64,000 nt of DNA from JAAFJM01 sp964529175 (GTDB lineage Bacteria > Bacteroidota > Bacteroidia > UKL13-3), in contig CAZGVO010000006.1 of assembly GCA_964529175.1 (NCBI GenBank), positions 1 to 64,000 on the forward strand. The letters are read 5' to 3'. Every line of letters begins with the position of its first letter. The first letter of the stretch is position 1. Below are positions 24,381-32,296 of the stretch, in pieces. The notes beneath the pieces are model-generated. The model searched no databases. It saw only the letters and a list, made by a program, of their open reading frames with translations, and was not told where the DNA came from. The position numbers were made by a program, and so were the translations under genes.

Positions 24381-24529
24381 TTTATGGGGTTTTATTATTT
24401 CTTTTGAAAGCAATAAATATCTTGAAAAATACTTCTATTTTACAAAAACCAGTTTAATTTCTAACTAAAGTGGTTAGATTAGTCTATCCTTTGTTAGTTT
24501 TAATATTCGCACTCTAGGGCAAACATGGC

Positions 24530-24895
24530 CTAATCATTACATCTAAAGTAAAAAGAATCAGTCTTATTAGAATTTAATACAATAAAATAATTTAAATTAA
24601 TACCTTTTACTAAAGTATCGCCTACTTCTGTTTTTTTATACAATGAAATGTCAGAAAGAACGTCATAAGGGTAAAAAATAAAGCTACTATCACTTTTTAA
24701 ATCAATACAATATAATTTTTTCAAACCATGATCCATCGTATCCATTTCTTTATTTATTATTCTACAATAAAATGAGTTAATAAAAACTTGATGGCAGTCT
24801 GATTTAAATTTATTATTGGAAAATTTTATTTGTATAAAAATAAATAAAATAAAAAAAATCAATGCAATTGAAAATGAAATCTCTTTGTTGTTCAT
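24530..24895 (-). CDS. Hypothetical membrane-anchored protein (121 aa)
   Basis: An ATG at 24895 opens a 121-codon frame. The protein has one N-terminal transmembrane helix (ISFSIALIFFILFIFIQI, about 6-23) and a polar extracytoplasmic remainder with five cysteines (Cys34, Cys44, Cys63 and others). The remainder alternates short beta-type strands (KLYCIDLKSDSSFIFYPYD). I recognise no family. It stands alone between tig and gltX with AT-rich flanks (about 240 bp on the gltX side, where only a -7-like element for gltX is seen). Its AT content is above that of its neighbours, which is weak evidence for a recently acquired or fast-evolving gene. Confidence 0.6.
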   Translation of the reverse strand: MNNKEISFSIALIFFILFIFIQIKFSNNKFKSDCHQVFINSFYCRIINKEMDTMDHGLKKLYCIDLKSDSSFIFYPYDVLSDISLYKKTEVGDTLVKGINLNYFIVLNSNKTDSFYFRCND

Positions 24896-25137
24896 ACTTT
24901 GTTTTTAGTTGTTATCGTTTTTTACCAAAGCGCCAATAACAGTAATTTTGCTTATCAAATAAAGCATTTTAATAATAAAAACTATTTTAATTCTTGGTAT
25001 TTATATGCTAATAGGTAGTATTTTATAGCATAAATTCTGTTTTTGTATCAAATAGCTTTATCAATTACCAATATAAAATAACCAACAAAAATCCTTTCTC
25101 TATCTTCAAATCATTGTTATCTTCGCTGCGCACAATT

Positions 25138-26667
25138 ATGACAGAAAGAAAAGTTAGAGTTAGATTTGCTCCTAGTCCTACAGGCGCATTACACATTGGT
25201 GGTGTTCGCACTGCTTTATACAATTACTTGTTTGCCAAAAAACATGGTGGTGATTTTATTCTTCGTATTGAAGATACCGACCAAGGCAGATTTGTGCCGG
25301 GTGCCGAAGAATATATTATTGAAAGTTTAAAATGGGTGGGTATTGAGCCTAACGAAGGCATTGGTTTTGGTGAAGGTCCTTTTGCACCTTACCGTCAAAG
25401 CGATAGAAAACCAATGTATAAACAATATGTTGAGCAACTGATTAATGATGGTTATGCTTATTATGCTTTTGATACAGCTGAGGAGTTAGATGCCATGCGC
25501 GATAGGTTAAAAGCTTCAAACGTTGATTCGAAGTACGATGCCATTACTCGTACCACCATGATTAACAGCTTAACATTGCCAGAAGATGAAACTAAAAGAC
25601 GTTTGGAAAATGGCGATGCTTATGTAGTTAGGATAAAATTACCTCGTAAAGAGGAAGTTAAGTTTCATGATGAAATTAGAGGTTGGGTTACGGTTAACAC
25701 TTCTACTATGGATGATAAAGTTTTGTTTAAGTCGGATGGAATGCCAACTTACCACATGGCCAATATTGTAGACGATTACAGCATGCAAATTACCCATGTA
25801 ATTCGTGGTGAAGAGTGGTTGCCATCAGCACCATTGCACGTGCTTTTATATCGTTATTTAGGTTGGGAGGCTGTAATGCCAAAATTTGCCCATTTACCAT
25901 TATTGTTAAAACCCGATGGTAACGGAAAATTAAGCAAACGCGATGGCGATAAATTAGGTTTCCCAGTATTTCCGTTAGAGTGGAAAGATCCAAATAGTGG
26001 CGAAATTTCAAGCGGATACAAACAAAGTGGTTATTTGCCGGAGGCTGTGGTAAACTTATTGGCATTTTTAGGTTGGAATCCGGGCACACACCAAGAATTA
26101 TTTACCAAAGAAGAATTAGCTGAAGCTTTTACTTTAGAAAGAGTAAGTAAACATGGTGCTAAATTCGATCAAAATAAAGCTAAGTGGTATAACCAACAAT
26201 ACATTCGTAAAGTTGACAATTCAGTTTTGGCTTTAGAACTTGAAAAGCAATTGGCTAACTATAATATAAAAGCTGAAAAACAATACTTAGAACAAGTTTG
26301 TGCTTTGGTTAAAGAAAAAATTAGCTTTATAAAAGAACTCTGGGACTATAGCAATTACTTTTTTGTGGAACCAACCGTTTATGACGAAACAGTAATTAAA
26401 AAACGTTGGAACGAAAAATCACCTTTGGTTATAAATGATTTGATTGAATTGCTTCGCAATGTTTCTAACTTTGATCATGCCAATATTGAAGCGGCCTATA
26501 ACCAAGCACTTGAAAGAAATGAAGTGGCGAATAAAGATTTTTTACAAATGTTTAGGGTTTGCCTAAGCGGAGTAGCAGGTGGGCCGCCTATTTTTGAAAT
26601 GGCTGCTTTATTTGGAAAAGAATCAACTATTACAAGGTTAGAAAACGCCTTGAATCGCATTAAATAA
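25138..26667 (+). CDS. gltX: Glutamate--tRNA ligase
   Basis: This class I aminoacyl-tRNA synthetase charges tRNA-Glu. I place the start at the ATG at 25138 (509 aa). It gives MTERKVRVRFAPSPTG, the canonical N-terminus, while a TTG 24 bp upstream adds only eight residues. The HIGH-type motif is ALHIGGVRT, and GNGKLSKRDGDKLG is the KMSKS-equivalent. The anticodon-binding C-terminal helical domain is complete. TATCTTCG at 25118-25125 resembles the -7 element (TAnnTTCG variant) and would start transcription about 6 nt before the ATG. A lipoprotein gene follows after 7 bp, then a B12-binding protein, so the three form an operon ending at the terminator near 27737. Confidence 0.95.
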   Translation: MTERKVRVRFAPSPTGALHIGGVRTALYNYLFAKKHGGDFILRIEDTDQGRFVPGAEEYIIESLKWVGIEPNEGIGFGEGPFAPYRQSDRKPMYKQYVEQLINDGYAYYAFDTAEELDAMRDRLKASNVDSKYDAITRTTMINSLTLPEDETKRRLENGDAYVVRIKLPRKEEVKFHDEIRGWVTVNTSTMDDKVLFKSDGMPTYHMANIVDDYSMQITHVIRGEEWLPSAPLHVLLYRYLGWEAVMPKFAHLPLLLKPDGNGKLSKRDGDKLGFPVFPLEWKDPNSGEISSGYKQSGYLPEAVVNLLAFLGWNPGTHQELFTKEELAEAFTLERVSKHGAKFDQNKAKWYNQQYIRKVDNSVLALELEKQLANYNIKAEKQYLEQVCALVKEKISFIKELWDYSNYFFVEPTVYDETVIKKRWNEKSPLVINDLIELLRNVSNFDHANIEAAYNQALERNEVANKDFLQMFRVCLSGVAGGPPIFEMAALFGKESTITRLENALNRIK

Positions 26668-26674
26668 TACCATT

Positions 26675-27307
26675 ATGAAAAAACTAATTATTCCTTTTGT
26701 AGCCTTAATAATTATCATTTCCTCATGCGGAAGCAATAATTATTTCGACAGGTGGCCAGGCCAACGTTTAAGCAGTTTTCCAGCCGAAATGCAAGGCGAT
26801 TATAAACTGAATATTAGTTTTTTTGCAGGTTTACTCACTGGTTCAAAAAAAGACAGCATTTTGTTGTTAACCATTGATAAAAAAAGTATCCACGAAATAG
26901 ATAAAGATGGTAATTTTGAAAATACTTTAAGCGATAGTCTAGTGCTTTCAAAATTAGGTAGTTATTATGTATTAAGTTCTTTAAAAGCCGATAACCAAGG
27001 CTATTGGACTATTGGTTATTTTAAATTGCAAAAAAATGGTTTGCATTACATGCCTTATATGGGTGCTGAAAATGTAAAAACCGATAATTTAGCAAAATAT
27101 TTAAATTTTGTATCGGTATATAAAACAGGAAGAACTACCATAAATTCATTGCCAATTAAAGAAAGAGAAGTGTTTTACACCCATAATAGCGATACCATTA
27201 ATTACTATGAAATGGATGACAATCAGTTTTTAGCATTTATGGAAAATGAAAAACCTCAAATGCTCATAAAGTTTAATAAAATTACCCCTAAAAAATTAAA
27301 AAAATAA
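26675..27307 (+). CDS. Hypothetical lipoprotein (210 aa)
   Basis: The protein begins with a lipoprotein signal peptide: KKLIIPFVALIIIISSCGSNN, with the lipobox ISSC giving Cys18 as the acylated residue. The mature part has no transmembrane segment and many short beta strands (LLTIDKKSIHEID, HYMPYMGAEN). It is likely a periplasmic or outer-membrane-anchored beta-rich protein. I recognise no domain family. Its stop TAA overlaps the ATG of the B12-binding gene by one base (TAATG), so the two are translationally coupled. That is striking for a lipoprotein and a cytoplasmic cofactor-binding subunit. Confidence 0.78.
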   Translation: MKKLIIPFVALIIIISSCGSNNYFDRWPGQRLSSFPAEMQGDYKLNISFFAGLLTGSKKDSILLLTIDKKSIHEIDKDGNFENTLSDSLVLSKLGSYYVLSSLKADNQGYWTIGYFKLQKNGLHYMPYMGAENVKTDNLAKYLNFVSVYKTGRTTINSLPIKEREVFYTHNSDTINYYEMDDNQFLAFMENEKPQMLIKFNKITPKKLKK

Positions 27308-27714
27308 TGCAACGTCCAGTTAGAGTTTTAGTAGCAAAAGTAGGTTTAGATGGCCACGATAGAGGTGCAAAAGTAATAGCAACAGCCTTGCGCGATGCTG
27401 GAATGGAAGTAATATATACAGGCTTACGCCAAACACCCGAAATGGTAGTACAAGCTGCCTTACAAGAAGATGTAGATGCAATTGGTGTTAGCATACTTTC
27501 TGGCGCTCACAATACATTTTTCCCTAAATTGTTACAATTAATGAAACAAGAAGGAATGAACGATGTATTGTTAACTGGTGGAGGAATTATTCCAACTGAA
27601 GATATTGAAGAATTAACAAAAATTGGAGTAGGTAAACTTTTTACTCCAGGTACCAATACGCAAGATATAGCCGATTACATCAAAGATTGGGTAAAAACCA
27701 ATAGAAGTTTTTAG
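27307..27714 (+). CDS. Cobalamin-binding domain protein (methylmalonyl-CoA mutase small/C-terminal subunit type)
   Basis: The 135-residue protein is a stand-alone B12-binding Rossmann domain. VLVAKVGLDGHDRGAK contains the DxHxxG motif (Asp15, His17, Gly20) whose His is the lower axial ligand of cobalamin. It is followed by VDAIGVSILSGAHNT and LLTGGGIIP, both typical for binding the dimethylbenzimidazole tail. It resembles the C-terminal domain of methylmalonyl-CoA mutase or the McmB-type separate subunit, which with its catalytic partner interconverts methylmalonyl- and succinyl-CoA. No catalytic subunit or MeaB-type chaperone is in the window. A terminator follows. Confidence 0.9.
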   Translation: MQRPVRVLVAKVGLDGHDRGAKVIATALRDAGMEVIYTGLRQTPEMVVQAALQEDVDAIGVSILSGAHNTFFPKLLQLMKQEGMNDVLLTGGGIIPTEDIEELTKIGVGKLFTPGTNTQDIADYIKDWVKTNRSF

Positions 27715-27736
27715 CAAAACAAACATAATTAAATAA

Positions 27737-27760
27737 AAAAGCTACCCTTGAGTAGCTTTT
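27737..27760. terminator. Bidirectional terminator between the gltX operon and purE
   Basis: The arms AAAAGCTAC and GTAGCTTTT around a 6-nt loop carry A and T runs on both sides, so the hairpin serves both convergent transcripts. Confidence 0.85.
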
Positions 27761-27779
27761 TTTGTTTGATTATAAATTA

Positions 27780-28283
27780 CTAATAACCAATTTTTTTGCG
27801 GCCATTTTCTACTATTTCGGCTTTCTTTTCTACTTCGGTTTTCATTTTATCTTTAAAAGCCTGAATGCTTTCAGCAATTTCTTCGTTATGTGTGCCTAAA
27901 ATTTGTGCAGCTAAAATACCTGCATTTTTAGCATTGTTAATAGCTACAGTTGCCACAGGAACACCTGCAGGCATTTGAACTATTGAAAGCAAAGAATCTA
28001 ATCCATCCATGGTTTTTAACTTAACTGGCACGCCAATAACTGGTAAAGTGGTAATACTTGCTACCATGCCTGGTAAATGAGCTGCACCACCCGCACCTGC
28101 AATAATTACTTTAATGCCTCTGCCTTTAGCTTCTTTAGCAAAGTTATACATACGTTCAGGAGTTCTATGTGCCGATACTACCGTAATTTCGTATTCAATT
28201 TTAAATTCGTCTAATACATTGGCAGCTTCCTTCATTACTTCTAAGTCGCTATCGCTGCCCATTATAATTGCTATTTGTTTCAT
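27780..28283 (-). CDS. purE: N5-carboxyaminoimidazole ribonucleotide mutase (purine synthesis)
   Basis: PurE converts N5-CAIR to CAIR in de novo purine synthesis. I start it at the ATG at 28283 (167 aa), which gives the canonical MKQIAIIMGSDSDLEVM; a longer frame upstream has no family counterpart and crosses a terminator. The active-site motifs are GSDSDLE, VSAHRTPERM and IIAGAGGAAHLPGMVAS, which bind the ribonucleotide phosphate and CAIR carboxylate. It has class I (bacterial) length. Its promoter is probably TATGTTTG on the minus strand (28303-28310). purK is not adjacent in this window. Confidence 0.95.
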   Translation of the reverse strand: MKQIAIIMGSDSDLEVMKEAANVLDEFKIEYEITVVSAHRTPERMYNFAKEAKGRGIKVIIAGAGGAAHLPGMVASITTLPVIGVPVKLKTMDGLDSLLSIVQMPAGVPVATVAINNAKNAGILAAQILGTHNEEIAESIQAFKDKMKTEVEKKAEIVENGRKKIGY

Positions 28284-28302
28284 GGTTTTGTTTAATAAAT
28301 GG

Positions 28303-28310
28303 CAAACATA
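28303..28310 (-). promoter_or_regulatory. Putative -7 element of purE (TATGTTTG)
   Basis: The minus strand reads TATGTTTG, an exact TAnnTTTG match 19 bp before the purE ATG. The -33 region would fall within the terminator of the upstream crotonase gene, and no TTG is present there. Confidence 0.5.
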
Positions 28311-28311
28311 A

Positions 28312-28338
28312 AAAAAGCTGCTTAAAAAGCAGCTTTTT
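28312..28338 (-). terminator. Terminator of the crotonase gene
   Basis: The arms AAAAAGCTGCTT and AAGCAGCTTTTT form a perfect 12-bp stem with a 3-nt loop, followed on the minus strand by a T run. It separates the crotonase gene from purE. Confidence 0.88.
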
Positions 28339-28347
28339 AGTTTGTAA

Positions 28348-29139
28348 TTAGTTTCCTTTAAAATTAGCAGGTCTACGCTCCATAAAGGCTTTGGTTCCTT
28401 CAATAAAATCTTCGCTGCCAAAAAAGTTTCCAAACTCGTTTACTTCTACTTCGTTTCCATCTGCACGTTTTTCGTAATATGCATTAACACAGCGAATTAC
28501 GCTTGCAATGGCCAAAGGCGATTTGGTTTTGATTTTCTCTAAAATTTCTTCACATTTTGCCATTAAATTATCAGCAGGTACCACATGGTTAACTAAGCCT
28601 AAATTCAATGCAGTTTGTGCATCAATCATATCAGCAGTCATTAAGTATTCTAAAGCTCTACCACGGCCAATTAATTGAGCCAAACGTTGTGTGCCTGCGT
28701 AACCTGGAGTAATACCTAAGTTAACTTCTGGTTGTCCAAAACGAGCATTTTCGGCTGCAATTCTAATATGACAACTCATTGCTAACTCGTTTCCTCCACC
28801 TAAAGCAAAACCATTAATAGCAGCTATAACTGGTTTTGGGCTATTTTCAATAGCGCGCAAAACAGCGTGGCCTTCAGCACTCATTTTAGTGCCTTGCTCT
28901 ACGTTAAACTCTGCAAATTCAGCTATATCAGCACCAGCAGCAAAAGCTTTTTTACCGCTTCCTGTAAGAATTACACCTCTTACGTCTGCATTATCGTAAA
29001 TGCTTAACACTGCATTTTTAATATCAGTAAGGGTTTGAATATTCAAAGCATTTAATTTTGCTTCGCGATTAATGGTTATGTAAAAAATATTGTTTTTTAC
29101 TTCAGTTAAAATGGTTTGATACATGGTTTGTGTCGACAT
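28348..29139 (-). CDS. Enoyl-CoA hydratase / crotonase-family protein
   Basis: This 263-residue crotonase-fold enzyme adds water to trans-2-enoyl-CoA in fatty acid or butyrate metabolism. The oxyanion-hole segments are AFAAGADIAEF and ALGGGNELAMSCHIR. The two catalytic glutamates of true hydratases are both present and 20 residues apart: Glu118 (GGGNELAM) and Glu138 (GQPEVNLGITPG). This supports hydratase activity rather than isomerase or decarboxylase. The C-terminal ERRPANFKGN is typical of short-chain enoyl-CoA hydratases (3-hydroxybutyryl-CoA dehydratase type). The gene is monocistronic between an intergenic gap and its own terminator. Partner beta-oxidation genes are not adjacent. Confidence 0.9.
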   Translation of the reverse strand: MSTQTMYQTILTEVKNNIFYITINREAKLNALNIQTLTDIKNAVLSIYDNADVRGVILTGSGKKAFAAGADIAEFAEFNVEQGTKMSAEGHAVLRAIENSPKPVIAAINGFALGGGNELAMSCHIRIAAENARFGQPEVNLGITPGYAGTQRLAQLIGRGRALEYLMTADMIDAQTALNLGLVNHVVPADNLMAKCEEILEKIKTKSPLAIASVIRCVNAYYEKRADGNEVEVNEFGNFFGSEDFIEGTKAFMERRPANFKGN

Positions 29140-29260
29140 TTTATTTTTTATAGTGGTTATAAAATTTTTTTGCGTGCAACAATAATGTTTTTGTGTAAAT
29201 GAAACCCACTTTTTTTTATCAATGTTTTATATGGGTAATAAGCATTTTAAATACCAGATG

Positions 29261-29713
29261 TTATTTTTTTAAAAATAACTGAATTCTGCTCTTTAAATCG
29301 CTGTCTGTCATTGATATAACAGCGTTTTCTAAAAATTGCTTATCCTTTTCTAAGTTTTGGTAGTAATTTAAAAAATGTGGTGCATTTTTTGCGCAACTGT
29401 ATCGTAAAAAAACTAGCTCTGCATTGTTTTTATCTTTTTTCAATGCATTGTCTAAGTCAGTACGACCTTCATTAAAAATTTCGAGTTTATTGAATGGATT
29501 AAAATAGTGTTTTGCCAAGAGCATTTTGGTGGCGCCTAGATACCCCAATTCTGTTGGGGTTAAGTTGGTTTTTTGTTGCAAAGTTTGCTTTAAACCTTCG
29601 GCAATACTTTTACTATAAATGGCTTTATCAAACTGATTTCTTAAATCAATATTGGCAGTTAATTGTATTACCATTAACAAAAAAATAAAAAATGGGATAC
29701 CTTTTTTTAGCAT
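29261..29713 (-). CDS. Hypothetical secreted helical protein (150 aa)
   Basis: A signal peptide (LKKGIPFFIFLLMVIQLTA) leads a small all-helical domain of about 130 residues. The helix pattern (TELGYLGATKMLLAKHYFNPFNKLEIFNEGRTDLDNALKKDKNNAELVFLRYSCAKNAP) resembles one or two tetratricopeptide-like hairpins. It is the last gene in a minus-strand group behind crtB with a 57-bp gap, so it may be part of the carotenoid transcript. I know of small proteins of this kind next to carotenoid genes in Bacteroidota but cannot name a family. Function is unknown. Confidence 0.7.
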   Translation of the reverse strand: MLKKGIPFFIFLLMVIQLTANIDLRNQFDKAIYSKSIAEGLKQTLQQKTNLTPTELGYLGATKMLLAKHYFNPFNKLEIFNEGRTDLDNALKKDKNNAELVFLRYSCAKNAPHFLNYYQNLEKDKQFLENAVISMTDSDLKSRIQLFLKK

Positions 29714-29770
29714 ATTCTTTGGCGCGCAAGATAACTTGGAAAAGAAAAACTAAGGTGTCAAATTTACTAA

Positions 29771-30607
29771 TTATAGTAAGTTGAAACTATGACGGAAATA
29801 AGAGCCAAAGAATAACGCATATTTGCGTTTGTCAGAAATTCGTATCCTTTCTTCCATAATTACATTGGCAGGCATATCCATAATTTTGGCTAATAACTGC
29901 GAGTAGTAAATATAGGCTACATATACCCCAAAACGTGCATCTTTAGGTAATTTTTTAATTCCTTCAAAGCCCATTTTAAAATCTTTTATAATATCTTTTT
30001 CTATTTCTTCCTTAGTAATTTGGTCAAATGCTTGAGTGCGTAGTTGTGGAAAATATAATCTACCTAAAGCATCCGCATCGGCTTTAAAATCGCGTAAAAA
30101 GTTAATTTTTTGAAAAGCAGAACCCAATTTCATGGCATACGGTTTTAACTCTTCATACATAGTTTTATCACCTTCGGTAAATACACTTAAACACATTAAT
30201 CCAACTACTTCTGCTGAACCTAAAATGTATTCTTCGTAGCCGTTCTGGTCATAAGTGTTTTTATCTAAATCCATTTCCATACTCTTTAAAAAAGTTTCTA
30301 TGGTCCATGGGTCTATTTGGTATTTATTTACCACTTCTTGAAATGAATTTAGTATTGGATTTAAACTAATTTTTTGCTCAATTGCTTTGTAGGTATCTGC
30401 TCTAAACTCGCTTAACAACAAACGTTTATCATAATCGTGAAACGAATCAACAATTTCGTCAGCAAGCCTTACAAAGCCATAAACACCATAAATAGGGTCT
30501 TGAAATCGTTTGGCTAAAAACTTAATTCCCATAGAAAATGAGGTACTATAAGCCTTGGTAACCAATTTGCTACTTTTGCGGGATACGTTATCGAATAGGA
30601 GTTTCAT
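29771..30607 (-). CDS. crtB: Phytoene synthase
   Basis: CrtB condenses two geranylgeranyl diphosphates to phytoene at the membrane surface. At 278 residues it has normal length. It shows STSFSMGIKFLAKR (substrate pocket), then the first aspartate-rich motif in VRLADEIVDSF (Asp50 and Asp54), and the second in LRDFKADADALGRLYFP. These bind Mg2+ and diphosphate. Squalene-synthase relatives share the fold, but the crtI gene 64 bp upstream supports phytoene synthesis. No cyclase or hydroxylase gene is in the window, so the end product may be made elsewhere. Confidence 0.92.
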   Translation of the reverse strand: MKLLFDNVSRKSSKLVTKAYSTSFSMGIKFLAKRFQDPIYGVYGFVRLADEIVDSFHDYDKRLLLSEFRADTYKAIEQKISLNPILNSFQEVVNKYQIDPWTIETFLKSMEMDLDKNTYDQNGYEEYILGSAEVVGLMCLSVFTEGDKTMYEELKPYAMKLGSAFQKINFLRDFKADADALGRLYFPQLRTQAFDQITKEEIEKDIIKDFKMGFEGIKKLPKDARFGVYVAYIYYSQLLAKIMDMPANVIMEERIRISDKRKYALFFGSYFRHSFNLL

Positions 30608-30671
30608 TTTTATAAAAATTATGCTTTTTGTTATATGTATTAATGATTTTAGTTTTAAATTGTTTTAAAGT

Positions 30672-32159
30672 TCAAAACAAATTTTCTTTAATCACCAAAT
30701 TAGCAGCTACTTTCCCACTTATAATGCTAGGCGGAACGCCCGGTCCGGGAACTGTTAATTGCCCTGCAAAATATAGGTTTTTTAATTTTGAACTTTTAAT
30801 ACGAGGTTTTAAAATAGCAGTTTGGGTTAGTGTATTGGCTAATCCGTATGCATTTCCTTTAAATGAATGGTAGTTGCTTTTAAAATCATTTATTCCAAAA
30901 CTACGTTTGTAAATTACATGTTCTTTTATTTTCTGTCTCGTGTGTTTTTCCAAACGGTCCATCATCATATCAAAATAAATTTCACGTTTTTCTTCTGAAT
31001 CGTCAGTCAGTTCAGTAGAAATTGGCACCAATAAAAATAAGTTTTCGTGTTCTTGTGGAGCAGCCGTGTCATCAGTTTTAGAGGTTAACGAGGCATAAAA
31101 TAATGGATTTTCTGGCCATTTGATATTGGTATAAATTTCGTCTGCATGTTGGTTAAAATCGGTATCAAAAAACAAGTTATGATGCAATAAACCATCAATC
31201 GTTTTATTCAAACCTACATAATAAAGCACACAACTTGGAGCCAATTTTCTGTCGTCCCAATATTTGGGTGTGTATTGTCTATCTTTTGGGTTTAAAACTT
31301 GTTGTTCAATATGGTTATAATCGCCTGCGGCAATAATTACGTCTGCTTCAAAGGTTTGGTTCTCAGTTTCAACAGAAGTAGCTTTTCCATTTAAACTGTT
31401 GATTTTTAAAACATTGCTATTTAGTTTGAAATCAACACCTTGGCTTAATGCTATTTGTTCAAAAGCCTCTACAAATTTAAACATACCACCTTTGGGATAC
31501 CATGTTCCTAGGCTCATATCGGCATAGTTCATTAAACTGTAAAGTGCAGGTGTGTTGCTTGCCAAAGCCCCTAAAAACAAAATAGGAAATTCAAGTAATT
31601 CAATGAGGAAAGGATGAGAAACAAACTGACGGATGTGTTTTTTCATGCTAGTTAACACATCCATTTTAAGTAATCCATTCAACAATCTGATATCGGCAAA
31701 TTCTAATAAACTTAAACTTGGTTTATAAACTAAATCATTGATACCCACATCGTATTTATAAGCCGCTTCTTTTAAAAATTGTTGTAATTTTTTGCTGCTT
31801 CCTGGCTCAAATCTTTCAAAGAGTGCTTCAATTCCGGCCATATCTGCCGGAATATCTATTCCTTCTCCATTTTTCCAAACCACTTTATAACTTGGATCAA
31901 GGCGAATAAGCTCATAAAAATCGGCTGTAGTTTTTCCAAAATCGTTGTAAAATTTTTCAAATACATCGGGCATCCAATACCAACTTGGGCCCATATCAAA
32001 GGTAAAACCTTCGGATTTAAACTGGCGTGCACGGCCGCCAATACTGCTGTTTTTTTCTAAAATGGTAACGTTAAAACCACCTTTGGCTAAGTAACTTGCA
32101 GCTGACATTCCGGCAATACCTGCACCAATAACAATGGCTTTTTTTTGTGGAGTTTTCAA
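30672..32159 (-). CDS. crtI: Phytoene desaturase (FAD-dependent, CrtI-type)
   Basis: This 495-residue flavoenzyme introduces double bonds into phytoene to make neurosporene or lycopene. It opens with the FAD-binding loop AIVIGAGIAGMSAASYLAKGG, then ILEKNSSIGGRARQF. GFTFDMGPSWY binds substrate. The C-terminal signature is LYFAGQLTVPGPGVPPSIISGKVAA, diagnostic for the CrtI family. The start is a TTG at 32159; no in-frame ATG precedes the nucleotide loop and the next Met is residue 19, within it. It is divergent from the UMF1-type transporter gene with 137 bp of AT-rich spacer, and leads crtB. Confidence 0.93.
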   Translation of the reverse strand: MKTPQKKAIVIGAGIAGMSAASYLAKGGFNVTILEKNSSIGGRARQFKSEGFTFDMGPSWYWMPDVFEKFYNDFGKTTADFYELIRLDPSYKVVWKNGEGIDIPADMAGIEALFERFEPGSSKKLQQFLKEAAYKYDVGINDLVYKPSLSLLEFADIRLLNGLLKMDVLTSMKKHIRQFVSHPFLIELLEFPILFLGALASNTPALYSLMNYADMSLGTWYPKGGMFKFVEAFEQIALSQGVDFKLNSNVLKINSLNGKATSVETENQTFEADVIIAAGDYNHIEQQVLNPKDRQYTPKYWDDRKLAPSCVLYYVGLNKTIDGLLHHNLFFDTDFNQHADEIYTNIKWPENPLFYASLTSKTDDTAAPQEHENLFLLVPISTELTDDSEEKREIYFDMMMDRLEKHTRQKIKEHVIYKRSFGINDFKSNYHSFKGNAYGLANTLTQTAILKPRIKSSKLKNLYFAGQLTVPGPGVPPSIISGKVAANLVIKENLF

Positions 32160-32296
32160 AATATAAAATGAGTAATTTGAATAGTATAACTTTTAGTAAA
32201 GTAAAAGGTTTTTTGTTGGATTAAATAATTGACAATAAAATATGCTAGAATTATTTATTTAAAAAAATATCTTGCACCCACTACAATATACTTAAC

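Noticed and set aside
28284..28433. N-terminal extension of purE by 50 codons
   Set aside because: It crosses a strong terminator and overlaps the end of the crotonase gene; PurE starts canonically at the ATG at 28283.
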